Shown here in pieces: positions 29,597-38,479 of a stretch of DNA of 64,000 nucleotides. Under the pieces are notes generated by a model that saw only the letters and a program-made list of their open reading frames with translations, ran no database searches and was not told the origin of the DNA. This DNA comes from Marinobacter shengliensis (lineage in GTDB: Bacteria > Pseudomonadota > Gammaproteobacteria > Pseudomonadales > Oleiphilaceae). The stretch spans positions 1 to 64,000 of the forward strand of contig NZ_PXNO01000003.1 in assembly GCF_003007715.1 (NCBI RefSeq). The letters are read 5' to 3'. The translations under genes and the position numbers were made by a program. Position 1 is the stretch's first letter, and each line of letters opens with the position of its first letter.

Positions 29597-30333
29597 TTGT
29601 AATTCCAATGGCTGGCCTCAGCTCGCGATTTTTCAGGGCAGGTTATGACAAGCCTAAATACATGCTGGAAGCCCACGGTAGGACCCTTTTCGACCATTCC
29701 GTTCTGAGTTTCAAAAACTATTTTGGCTCTGAGACATTTCTGTTCGTAATCCGCGACGTTCACGACACTCTGAATTTCGTCACTGATAGGGTTAAAGCCT
29801 TGGGTATCAAGAGCTACCAAATCGTAACTCTTGATGAGGAAACTCGAGGACAGGCTGAAACGGTTTATCTCGCGCTGAAACAGTCCATGAATACCGATCA
29901 GTCCCTGACGATCTTCAATATTGATACATTTCGACCCAACTTTACTTTTCCAGCTGAAAGTAAAAAAGGAAGCGGGTATTTAGAAGTCTTCCAAGGACCA
30001 GGAGACCATTGGTCCTTTGTTGAACCCGATCCATCAGAGAATGGACGGGTGTGCAGAACAACAGAAAAGGTCCGCATTTCTGACCTTTGCAGCACCGGAC
30101 TGTATCACTATTCAAACTGTCAGGATTTTATCGACGCTTTCGAATCATACAGCCAACTGCCCAAAAGTCAGTGGGCCAAGGGAGAGCTTTATATTGCGCC
30201 GCTGTACAATCTGACCATCAATCAGGGAAAGAATGTTTATTACCATTTGATCAACAGAGACGATGTTATCTTCTGCGGCACGCCGTCAGAGTATCAGGAA
30301 TTTACGGCCTCCAGACCAAATACAAAACCATGA
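29593..30333 (+). CDS. Nucleotidyltransferase (NTP_transferase family)
   Basis: This 246-residue protein begins MIVIPMAGLSSRFFRAGYDK, with a nucleotidyltransferase signature (IPMAGLSSRF, then KPKYML). It also has LDEETRGQAETVYLAL and the metal-site FNIDTFRP. It probably activates a phosphorylated sugar or alcohol with CTP, UTP or another NTP. Unlike the fused domain in the previous protein, its glycine/serine loop is present. GC content is low here: 23 of 60 bases at 29941-30000, against 43 of 60 at 25141-25200 in hldE. Confidence 0.8.
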   Translation: MIVIPMAGLSSRFFRAGYDKPKYMLEAHGRTLFDHSVLSFKNYFGSETFLFVIRDVHDTLNFVTDRVKALGIKSYQIVTLDEETRGQAETVYLALKQSMNTDQSLTIFNIDTFRPNFTFPAESKKGSGYLEVFQGPGDHWSFVEPDPSENGRVCRTTEKVRISDLCSTGLYHYSNCQDFIDAFESYSQLPKSQWAKGELYIAPLYNLTINQGKNVYYHLINRDDVIFCGTPSEYQEFTASRPNTKP

Positions 30334-31337
30334 TTAACCACAAAGATATTACCGTTGTCGTGCAAGGACCTGTCCAAACTTTCCAGGACAGAGCCCAGGA
30401 GCCAGGGATTACAAAAAAATGTCTCGAATCGGTTCGCTCGCAGCTCCCGGGAAGCCGCATTATCCTCTCCACGTGGCCATCCCAAGACTTGAGTGGATTG
30501 GACTATGACGAGCTGGTGATTTCAGAAGACCCAGGGCCCAACGTAAGATTTCTAAAATCGGACGGAAATCCTCAGTATTTCAATAACAATCGCCAAATTG
30601 TGTCGACTCGTGAAGGATTAAAAAAGGTAAGCACCCGCTATGCGATAAAGCTTCGGAGCGACAATTTCCTCACCGGCAACTCCTTCATAGAACTTCAGCA
30701 AAAGTATCCCAATCGGAGTAAATCTCATTGCTTCCTGAACGAACGGGTTGTTGTCGCTAACGTATTCACACGGCAATATGCGAAGGGCTTCCGCGTACCA
30801 TTTCATCTATCCGATTTTTTCTACTTTGGACTGACGGAAGACCTGTTAGCGCTTTGGGATTTGGAACTATTTCCTGATGCCATGGACTCCGAAACTGACA
30901 GAGAGAACGTATTATTCGACGGATTCGCAACTGATTGTACTCAAGCCTTCTGGGTTCGGGCCCTCCAGAAGTTTGACTCCTCGATCTACATCAATGGTCT
31001 CCTGGACAACAGCCCAGAAAACCTTGAAATATCCGAACAGTGTTTCGCCAACAACCTGGTAATAGCCTCCCCTGCCGACCTCGGCTTGGGGCTTTGCCAG
31101 AAGTTTCTCGGAACCGCCCGAATCTCACGTACCAAAGGGCAATGCGCCCAGTGGCAACACTGGGAGTGGCAAGAGATTTATCGCCGTTACTGCGACCCGG
31201 ATTTCCCTAAAGCACCGGCTTCAGTGAAGGCAAACCTGTTTCTGAAACGCTTGGTCCATGTGCATCCTGTCAAGCTGGAGACCATCGTCAAGCTCTACAA
31301 AAACAGACGCAGCAGTGAGTCAGGCGGCATCAAATGA
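30330..31337 (+). CDS. WavE-family LPS synthesis protein
   Basis: This 335-residue protein resembles WavE, a family found in Vibrio LPS core clusters and probably made of GT-A-like transferases. The ATG at 30330 (MINHKDITVVVQGPVQTFQD) overlaps the previous stop. Visible features are LESVRSQLPGSRIILSTWP, YAIKLRSDNFLTG (a DxD-like substitute) and HLSDFFYFG. It probably transfers the unit activated by the upstream nucleotidyltransferase, which is inference from the tight gene order. Confidence 0.78.
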   Translation: MINHKDITVVVQGPVQTFQDRAQEPGITKKCLESVRSQLPGSRIILSTWPSQDLSGLDYDELVISEDPGPNVRFLKSDGNPQYFNNNRQIVSTREGLKKVSTRYAIKLRSDNFLTGNSFIELQQKYPNRSKSHCFLNERVVVANVFTRQYAKGFRVPFHLSDFFYFGLTEDLLALWDLELFPDAMDSETDRENVLFDGFATDCTQAFWVRALQKFDSSIYINGLLDNSPENLEISEQCFANNLVIASPADLGLGLCQKFLGTARISRTKGQCAQWQHWEWQEIYRRYCDPDFPKAPASVKANLFLKRLVHVHPVKLETIVKLYKNRRSSESGGIK

Positions 31338-32581
31338 CCCCAGCACAACATGGCCTGGCATCCGCCCTCAAATATTTACTGCTTATCGTCATTGGCACCT
31401 TCCCTGCACTCAGCGTCATCGTTGATGGATACGGCAGTGCCCTTTGGTATCTTTTGGGGCTCGCCGGAATCGTCTCATTTGCGATCAGCGCCAACGTTCG
31501 CAGGAGACTTTGCTTTGAACCAAAGGCCCTGCTATTCGTTGCCGCACCTTTTCTCTTCTTTATGTGGTCAATCATTATTTACTGGCTCGTTGATCCCAGC
31601 GATTTCGCAAAATCCCGTGTGGAGCGACACGCCCTGCTCTTGATCAGCATTCCTGTCATCGCACTCCTGTTTCACGCGCGGTTCCGGGCAAAGGATCTGT
31701 TACTGAGTTTTTCGCTGAGCGGTCTGGTGTTTCTGGCGTATTGGATTGTGCACGACGGCGAGGGCAGGTTAGACGGACTGGTTCATGCCATCCATTTTGG
31801 CAATATCGCCCTTATTACCTTGATACTCTGCGTTGGAGGATTACTCACCCAGAGCAAGCGTCACTGGTATGTGATAGCCGCGATGGGAAGTGTTGGCGCA
31901 CTGATAGCCTTTATGGAGTCCGGATCCCGGGGCGGCCTGGTTGCTTTGTTTCTGGCACTTCTCGCCATTGGATTCTGGTTCAGTGTTACCCGAAACCAAA
32001 TCCGTTACTTTGTCATTACACTCGCTCTCGTCGCTTCGGTTGCCATCGTCTCGGTCAAATTTGTTGACCCAATATCCGAACGATACGAGTTAACCCTGAA
32101 TGAGATTGATAAGTTCTCAGAAGGTCAGATGTATACCTCCATGGGAATGCGCCTACTCATGTGGGATGCCGCGCTGAACGTTGTCACCGAGGCCCCTTTT
32201 ATTGGCTCAGGTTTCTCGGGATACCGAACGGAAATCCTGACCCGGATTTCCGAAGGGCAACTAAAACCACTCATGTCAGATTTCTCTTCCGAGCCACACA
32301 ATCAATACCTGTATCAGCTTGCCTCTCACGGCCTGATCGGTCTGTTTCTTCTACTTTTGATGCTGACCCTTCCCTTGTTCTACTTGGCCACACCTCGCCC
32401 TGGCAGCCATCTGAACCACCATATTCTGCGTGTTACGCTGGCTGTGATTTTTCTATCGTTCATCTTCTTTGGACTTACCATCACTCTGTTTGATCAGAGG
32501 AGAATTCTTCAGAACTTTGGATTGTATTATTCTGTCGCAGCCTGGTTCATCTGTAACACTAACAGGAAGAGTCTACATTGA
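31334..32581 (+). CDS. O-antigen ligase / polymerase family membrane protein
   Basis: This 415-residue multi-spanning inner-membrane protein has about ten hydrophobic helices and a Wzy_C-type periplasmic loop. That loop contains SGSRGGLVALF, then GSGFSGYRTE and EPHNQYLYQLASHGLIG, typical of WaaL-like enzymes. It probably ligates O-antigen or a short glycan from undecaprenyl pyrophosphate to the lipid A-core. No wzx or wzy gene is in the window. It starts inside the WavE-like stop (ATGA) and ends inside the next glycosyltransferase start. Confidence 0.85.
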   Translation: MTPAQHGLASALKYLLLIVIGTFPALSVIVDGYGSALWYLLGLAGIVSFAISANVRRRLCFEPKALLFVAAPFLFFMWSIIIYWLVDPSDFAKSRVERHALLLISIPVIALLFHARFRAKDLLLSFSLSGLVFLAYWIVHDGEGRLDGLVHAIHFGNIALITLILCVGGLLTQSKRHWYVIAAMGSVGALIAFMESGSRGGLVALFLALLAIGFWFSVTRNQIRYFVITLALVASVAIVSVKFVDPISERYELTLNEIDKFSEGQMYTSMGMRLLMWDAALNVVTEAPFIGSGFSGYRTEILTRISEGQLKPLMSDFSSEPHNQYLYQLASHGLIGLFLLLLMLTLPLFYLATPRPGSHLNHHILRVTLAVIFLSFIFFGLTITLFDQRRILQNFGLYYSVAAWFICNTNRKSLH

Positions 32582-33684
32582 GAGCCGTCATCGCTATCAG
32601 GCAAATCCAAAGACACACGGGTGCGGTTCGGAACGTTATCGAGCACTGCAAGTACCTCAAGGCCCTGGGCTATGAAACTACGATCATAGCTGAACGGTAT
32701 AACCGAGAAATCCTGGATGAGTGTGGAGCGGATTTTGTTCGCATCATGCGATGGCCAATCAAAGGGGCCTATCGCCGAACCTGGTTTGATAAGCGTGTAC
32801 AACACTGGCTGAGAGCAAACCCCTACGACCTCTTTTTCAGTCATGGTGACAGCCACAGCAATGACATCCTGGTGATGCACAACTGTGTCAGATTGCATGA
32901 AGAAACATGCGGCACACCTGAACTTGATGTTGCAGCATTCCATGACTCCGTCATCTCGGCAGGAGATTATCGGGCGCTCATCACCAACTCCAAGCTTATG
33001 GCCGATGATTTCCAGCAGCGATATTCAGTGCCCAACGACAAACTACGAGTTTTCTATCAGGGCGTTGACACCTGTCTGTTCAACGTGTCTGACAAAGAAG
33101 CACTCCGGTGTAAAGCTCGCCGAGAACTGCAGCTCCCTGAAACATCCAAGGTTGTTGGACTGATCACCTCCGGAGACTTTACCAAACGAAACGTTCGTTT
33201 CTTTCTGGAGGTCGCCGGATTTCTTGCAGCAAACACATCCTTTCCGATTGAATTCCTTGTCGTGGGGAAATCCAACAGTACTCGTTTTGCCGACCAGATA
33301 TCAGTAAACGGCCTGCAGTCCCGGATTCGATTTATCGACCCGGTACCAAACGTCCACGAACTGTTTCATGCCTTGGATTTGCACATATTCCCCGCCTTAC
33401 TGGAAGAATATGGCCGTGTAGTTCTGGAGGGGCTGGCCTGTGGAGTGCCTACAATCGCAAGTGACAACGTCGGCGTCGCTGAGTTGATGCAGGATCACTC
33501 AGTGCCAGAGGTAATCAGTGGCTACAACCTGGAGGAGTGGGGTAAAGCCGCGCAGAACATGCTGACAGACCCTGACGCAGGAAAGCGAGCTAGTCAGGCG
33601 GCGGCAAGTCTTGCCCAACAGTATTCAATGGTAAACCAAAAACAGGCTATGGCGGATCTATTGAGCTCTACCATAAAACGTTAG
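32578..33684 (+). CDS. GT4-type glycosyltransferase
   Basis: This family 4 transferase has 368 residues and a TTG start at 32578 overlapping the ligase stop. It begins MRAVIAIRQIQRHTGAVRNV. The donor domain contains VGLITSGDFTKRNVRFFLEV and HIFPALLEEYGRVVLEGLAC, with a conserved EX7E. It is the last gene of the low-GC plus-strand block, and its 3' end overlaps kdkA by 17 bp in the convergent sense. Confidence 0.87.
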   Translation: MRAVIAIRQIQRHTGAVRNVIEHCKYLKALGYETTIIAERYNREILDECGADFVRIMRWPIKGAYRRTWFDKRVQHWLRANPYDLFFSHGDSHSNDILVMHNCVRLHEETCGTPELDVAAFHDSVISAGDYRALITNSKLMADDFQQRYSVPNDKLRVFYQGVDTCLFNVSDKEALRCKARRELQLPETSKVVGLITSGDFTKRNVRFFLEVAGFLAANTSFPIEFLVVGKSNSTRFADQISVNGLQSRIRFIDPVPNVHELFHALDLHIFPALLEEYGRVVLEGLACGVPTIASDNVGVAELMQDHSVPEVISGYNLEEWGKAAQNMLTDPDAGKRASQAAASLAQQYSMVNQKQAMADLLSSTIKR

Positions 33685-34423
33685 TGGAGGCGTTGTACCC
33701 CTCAAGGAAAAACTGCCATTCACGCTCCAGCTCTTCGCCATAAGCCTTATTCAGGGAACGCTTCAACCGATCTAACGTATTACCTTTCCAGGAAGTCCGA
33801 TAAGGGGTTCGGGAGCGCAGCTCACCTTTATCAAAGTCTATCAGGTGGGTTGAAGTCTCTCCGACCAGGATGTTGAAACAGTTCAAATCCGCGTGATACA
33901 CACCCGCATCATGGAATTGACGAATCACTTGCCCGATTTCGCGCCAACGGGTTGCGTCCAGGGACAGAGCAACATCCCCTAATGGGCGAACACCTTGCAA
34001 GCGTTCGATGATAATGGCCGAGGAGTAAAGTACCCCCTTGCGCTGGTACACAACAGCCACGGGCTTAGGAACAGGAAGCCCCAAAACACGGAGCTGGACT
34101 AACAGTCGGAATTCAACGAACGCGCGCACGCGCACCTCGCCTGCGTATAGGTACCGATCACGTATCAGCTTTCCGACCAATCCTCCCCGACGGTAATGGC
34201 GAAGCACCCAATGGTCCGGGCTGCGCTCAATAAACCAGGCGCTCCCACGCCCCCCCGAAGAAACCGGTACCGCGCGCTCACCCCAATAATCAGGGTCAAA
34301 CCAATCAGGGTCGAACTGCTCTGCCCACTCAGGCACCACCAGTGCGTTGATGCCATCGCGACTTATGTGTACTTCCGTATCTGAGCCCACCACCGAACCT
34401 CTCACAAGGCCATTCACCAACAA
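33668..34423 (-). CDS. kdkA: Kdo kinase (3-deoxy-D-manno-octulosonic acid kinase)
   Basis: KdkA phosphorylates the inner-core Kdo residue with ATP. The 251-residue product has kinase-fold motifs AGVYHADLNCFNILVGE (catalytic Asp) and HLIDFDKGELRS (metal-binding Asp). The frame opens with a TTG at 34423. A GTG at 34417, better spaced from an AGAG sequence, may be the true start. It lies behind ilvE, from which it is separated by a strong terminator, so it needs its own promoter or readthrough. Confidence 0.9.
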   Translation of the reverse strand: MLVNGLVRGSVVGSDTEVHISRDGINALVVPEWAEQFDPDWFDPDYWGERAVPVSSGGRGSAWFIERSPDHWVLRHYRRGGLVGKLIRDRYLYAGEVRVRAFVEFRLLVQLRVLGLPVPKPVAVVYQRKGVLYSSAIIIERLQGVRPLGDVALSLDATRWREIGQVIRQFHDAGVYHADLNCFNILVGETSTHLIDFDKGELRSRTPYRTSWKGNTLDRLKRSLNKAYGEELEREWQFFLEGYNASTNVLW

Positions 34424-34429
34424 CTCTAA

Positions 34430-34463
34430 TAAAAAAGCCGCCCCACGGGAAACTTGGGGCGGC
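34430..34463 (-). terminator. Intrinsic terminator of ilvE
   Basis: On the minus strand GCCGCCCC (34463-34456) pairs perfectly with GGGGCGGC (34444-34437) and is followed by TTTTTTATT. It is a classical intrinsic terminator directly after ilvE and seven bases before the kdkA start region. Confidence 0.93.
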
Positions 34464-34492
34464 TTCTACATTGATCGAACACGATTTCCGGG

Positions 34493-35416
34493 TTAGCGAA
34501 CTGCCGTCAGCCACTCCTGATGCGCAGCAAGCTTCCCCTTAACCGCATCAAAATACATGCTCTGCAGCTTCTCGGTAATCGGCCCACGCTTGCCTTCACC
34601 AATCTGACGACCATCCAGCTCGCGGATTGGCAGTACTTCGGCAGCTGTGCCGGTGAAGAAGGCTTCTTCGGCGACGTAGACTTCGTCACGGGTGATGCGA
34701 CGCTCTTTCACCTGCAGGCCCAGGTCTTTGGCGAAGTCGATGATGGTGGCACGGGTGATGCCTTCCAGGCAGGAAGTCAGCTCCGGCGTGTGCAGCACAC
34801 CGTCACGCACGATGAAGATGTTCTCGCCTGAGCCTTCAGCCACGTAGCCTTCGTTATCCAGCAGCAGGGCTTCTTCGGCACCGCCGGAGATGGCTTCGTT
34901 CAGGGCCAGCATGGAGTTGATGTAGTTGCCGTTGGCCTTTGCCTTACACATGGTGATGTTCACGTGGTGGCGGGTGTAGGACGAGGTGCGAACCTTGATG
35001 CCCAGCTCTTTGGCTTCCGGAGACATGTAGGACGGCCAGCTCCAGGCGGCAACCATCACGTGCACTTTCAGGTTGTCGGCACGCAGGCCCATGCCTTCTG
35101 AGCCCAGGAACGCCATGGGGCGCAGGTAGGCTTCGTCCAGGTTGTTCTCACGAACCGCAGCACGCTGGGCTTCGTTGATCTCATCCTTGCTGAACGGCAT
35201 TTTCATGTTCAGGATGTGAGCGGAGCGGAACAGGCGGTCGGTATGCTCTTTCAGGCGGAAAATCGCCGGGCCGTTCGCGGTGTTGTACGCACGCACGCCT
35301 TCAAAACAGCCGAGGCCGTAATGCAGGGTGTGGGTGAGGACGTGGGTCTTGGCATCACGCCAGGGAACCATTTCTCCGTCCAGCCAGATAACGCCATCGC
35401 GGTCAGCCATCGACAT
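34493..35416 (-). CDS. ilvE: Branched-chain amino acid aminotransferase
   Basis: IlvE is the PLP-dependent class IV aminotransferase of the final step of valine, leucine and isoleucine synthesis. The 307 residues match the family. Motifs include THTLHYGLGCFEGVRAY near the N-terminus and YVAEGSGENIFIVRDG; the PLP lysine lies in the central region. An AGGAG ribosome binding site precedes the ATG. It follows glnE by 76 bp on the same strand, an order I recall from Pseudomonas LPS-core loci, and ends at a strong terminator. Confidence 0.96.
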   Translation of the reverse strand: MSMADRDGVIWLDGEMVPWRDAKTHVLTHTLHYGLGCFEGVRAYNTANGPAIFRLKEHTDRLFRSAHILNMKMPFSKDEINEAQRAAVRENNLDEAYLRPMAFLGSEGMGLRADNLKVHVMVAAWSWPSYMSPEAKELGIKVRTSSYTRHHVNITMCKAKANGNYINSMLALNEAISGGAEEALLLDNEGYVAEGSGENIFIVRDGVLHTPELTSCLEGITRATIIDFAKDLGLQVKERRITRDEVYVAEEAFFTGTAAEVLPIRELDGRQIGEGKRGPITEKLQSMYFDAVKGKLAAHQEWLTAVR

Positions 35417-35492
35417 TCTGTTCTGCTCCTAAAAAAGCGGTTTTCGGGGAACCGGCATTCTAGCAGGATTCTCTGCCGGAATTGAATGTTGC

Positions 35493-38399
35493 TTAATCGG
35501 CGAGCATCACTTTTTGCCACATGGATTGTATGTAAGCCCGCTCATCGTGAAAGGCCTCTCCCTCCACCTGGCTGTTCAGGTTCTGCAGGGCCCTCCGGTG
35601 TATGGTGGATCTCAGGGTTATGAACACCTCTCTGAGCTTTTCGGTATCTTCCACCGCCATCACGCCGGCACGGCCCAGCTCTTCCATCTGCCGGATGTTG
35701 TCACTCCACTGGGTCAGCTCAGGGTGCTCCGCACTCCAGGCCAGCATCAGGTATTGCACCAGGAACTCGATATCAACAATGCCGCCGTTGTCGTGCTTGA
35801 TGTGGAACACCTCTGCCCGCCGGGCCTCGGGCGTACCAAGATTGGCGCGCATTTTTTCCCGCATATCCACCACTTCCTTGCGCAGCGCCAGCTTGTCTCG
35901 TGGCTGACAAAGAATATTATGGCGAATGGCTTCAAAGGCTTTCAGGGTATCCGGGCAGCCGGCCACCCCACGGGCCCGGGCCAGAGCCTGGTGCTCCCAG
36001 GTCCAGGCATCATTCCGCTGGTATTTTTCAAAGGCCTGCAAGGTGCTGACCAGCAACCCGGAATTGCCCGAAGGGCGCAGACGCATATCCACTTCGTACA
36101 ACTGGCCGGACGGGGTCTGAGTGCTGAGGATGTGGACGATGCGCTGGCCAAGGCGGGTATAGAACACGGCATTGTCGATGGGCTTGTCGCCGTCGGTGGC
36201 CAGTTCCGGGTCTGCCTGGTGCACAAACACCAGATCCAGATCTGAGGTGTAACCCAATTCGATGCCACCGAGTTTGCCATAACCAATGATGGCGAAGTCG
36301 GTATCACAGGCGGAGCCATCAGCCCGGCGCGGATAGCCGTGCCGGCTCACCAGGTTTGCGAACGCCACATCCACCACGTGGTCCAGCACCACCTCGGCTA
36401 TCCAGGTGAGGTAATCACTCACCTTCATCAACGGCAGGGTGCCTTTGATCTCAGAGGCAGCTACCCGCAGCACATGGGCCTTTTTGAAATACCGCAGCGA
36501 TTCCATCTGCTCTTCCAGGTCTTCATAGGGAATCCGCAGCATTTGCTGGCGCAGGTCGTCCTGCAACTCTTCCTTGGCGGGGGGCGTGTACAGGCTTTCG
36601 GCGTTCAGCAATTCGTCCAGCAACAACGGGGTTTCCGCCAGCAAGCTGGCGATCCAGGGGCTGTCGCTGCACAGGCGTACCAGCTGGGTCAGGGCGCCGG
36701 GGTTCTCCAACAACAGCACCATGTACGCGGTGCGGCGCAGAATGGCCTCAACAAGCTGAAGCACTCGCTCAAGCGTTTCTGAGGGATTATCTACGCCAGT
36801 CAGGGCACTTAGCAGCAGCGGCATGAATTCATTCAGGCGCCGGCGACCCTGGGTTTGCAGCGTTTGCACGGTGCGGCTGTCCCGTAAGTCCGTCAGTTTC
36901 TGGACGCTGTCTTCAGGGCGCTCGAACCCCTGCTCAGAGAGCCACTCCACGGCAGCAGGCGCTTCCATTTCCGCCAGCCAAAGCTCGAACCAGCCATCCT
37001 CAATGCCGGCTTCGCCCTCCTGCTCCTCTTCCTCCGAGGCAATGATATTGGAAAAATGTGTGGCCACACGCTCACGATGCTCTGTCAGGGCCTTCTGGCA
37101 GGCGGACCAATCCTCGTAACCCATGATCCGTGATATCCGAGCCAGAGAAAGTGTATCGTCGGGCAGCTCCTGAGTCTGCTTGTCTTCCATGCCTTGAAGG
37201 GCATGTTCCAGGTTTCTCAGGAACACATAGGCATCCCGAAGCTCCCGAACCACGGTGGAGGGCAGTAGCTCCAGCTCCTCTAGCTCTTTAAGGATCACCT
37301 GCAGTTCCCGCTGCTGCAACTCCCGGTCCCGGCCGCCCCGAATCAGCTGAAACGCCTGCACCACAAACTCGATTTCACGGATGCCGCCGCTGCCCAGCTT
37401 GATGTTGTTTTCCAGCCCCTTGCGGCGCACTTCTCGGCTGATCATCGCCTTCATATTGCGCAGCGACTCAAAGGCACTGAAATCAATATACTTCCGGTAA
37501 ACGAAGGGCCGAAGGCTACTCATCAGCACCTCCCCTGCCCGCTGGTCGCCCGCCACTACCCGGGCTTTCACCATCGCGTAGCGTTCCCAGTCACGGCCCT
37601 GGTCCTGATAGTAGGTTTCCAGCGCTGCGAAACTCAGGGCCAGGGCGCCGCTCTGGCCGTAGGGGCGCAGGCGCATATCCACACGGAACACAAAGCCGTC
37701 GGCGGTGATCTGGTCCAGCGCCTGGATCAGTTTTTGCCCCAGACGAATAAAGAACTGCTGGTTATCCAGGGCTCGCCGACCACCGCGCGTTTCGCCCTTG
37801 CCCGGGAAGGCGAAGATAAGATCAATATCAGAAGAGACGTTCAGTTCACGGCCGCCGAGTTTGCCCATGCCCAGCACCACCATTTTCTGGGGAGCTTCCT
37901 CACCGGTTACCGGGTCTTTGCCCCAGGGCGTGCCGGACTCTTCACAAGCCTGTTCGTACAGCCAATCCAGCGCGCCATCAATACAGGTATCGGCGAACGC
38001 ACTGGTGGCGGCGATGGTTTCCTGAAGGTCGGCCCATTTAAGGAGGTCCCGCCAGATAATCCGGAACTGGATCTCCCGCCGGAATTGCCTGAGTGCGGCG
38101 TGCAACGCCGGTTCAGAATCCACCGAGCCCAGGAAAGATGCCCAGCGCTCCGCCAGCCAGGATTCGGTGGTGGGTTCTTGCAGTGGCCGTGCCTGTACCG
38201 CCGAGCGAATCTGCTCAGAATGTCGCTCTATGGTTTGCCGCAAGAACAGGCTTCGGGCAAAGGCTTCGGCAATATCGGCTTCCGTCAGGTCTGCGTCATC
38301 GGTCAACCAGCCTGGAATCCCGTCCGGGAATATCGAAGCCCAACAACCTGACACATCGTTGGCCAGTTCCGCTGGCAATGAACCCCAAGGCTCAGACAT
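35493..38399 (-). CDS. glnE: Bifunctional glutamine synthetase adenylyltransferase/deadenylase
   Basis: GlnE adds AMP to a tyrosine of glutamine synthetase and removes it in response to PII and glutamine. The 968 residues (E. coli 946) show the duplicated nucleotidyltransferase architecture. The N-terminal domain has MGKLGGRELNVSSDIDLIFA and the C-terminal one YGKLGGIELGYTSDLDLVFV. Its target GlnA is encoded 9 kb away with a matching acceptor tyrosine, and ntrBC follow. It is divergent from the potassium-channel gene. Confidence 0.96.
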   Translation of the reverse strand: MSEPWGSLPAELANDVSGCWASIFPDGIPGWLTDDADLTEADIAEAFARSLFLRQTIERHSEQIRSAVQARPLQEPTTESWLAERWASFLGSVDSEPALHAALRQFRREIQFRIIWRDLLKWADLQETIAATSAFADTCIDGALDWLYEQACEESGTPWGKDPVTGEEAPQKMVVLGMGKLGGRELNVSSDIDLIFAFPGKGETRGGRRALDNQQFFIRLGQKLIQALDQITADGFVFRVDMRLRPYGQSGALALSFAALETYYQDQGRDWERYAMVKARVVAGDQRAGEVLMSSLRPFVYRKYIDFSAFESLRNMKAMISREVRRKGLENNIKLGSGGIREIEFVVQAFQLIRGGRDRELQQRELQVILKELEELELLPSTVVRELRDAYVFLRNLEHALQGMEDKQTQELPDDTLSLARISRIMGYEDWSACQKALTEHRERVATHFSNIIASEEEEQEGEAGIEDGWFELWLAEMEAPAAVEWLSEQGFERPEDSVQKLTDLRDSRTVQTLQTQGRRRLNEFMPLLLSALTGVDNPSETLERVLQLVEAILRRTAYMVLLLENPGALTQLVRLCSDSPWIASLLAETPLLLDELLNAESLYTPPAKEELQDDLRQQMLRIPYEDLEEQMESLRYFKKAHVLRVAASEIKGTLPLMKVSDYLTWIAEVVLDHVVDVAFANLVSRHGYPRRADGSACDTDFAIIGYGKLGGIELGYTSDLDLVFVHQADPELATDGDKPIDNAVFYTRLGQRIVHILSTQTPSGQLYEVDMRLRPSGNSGLLVSTLQAFEKYQRNDAWTWEHQALARARGVAGCPDTLKAFEAIRHNILCQPRDKLALRKEVVDMREKMRANLGTPEARRAEVFHIKHDNGGIVDIEFLVQYLMLAWSAEHPELTQWSDNIRQMEELGRAGVMAVEDTEKLREVFITLRSTIHRRALQNLNSQVEGEAFHDERAYIQSMWQKVMLAD

Positions 38400-38479
38400 A
38401 ACGCAAACCCCTGTCTCTCTGATATATTTCCGGTACTGTATAACGAACTCGCCAAGGACTGAACAGGCACGCCAACTCT

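Noticed and set aside
33950..33970. AGGGAC inside coding sequence (also near 14843, 18080 and 61290)
   Set aside because: These occurrences are not flanked by inverted repeats and are in genes, so they are not members of the hairpin family.
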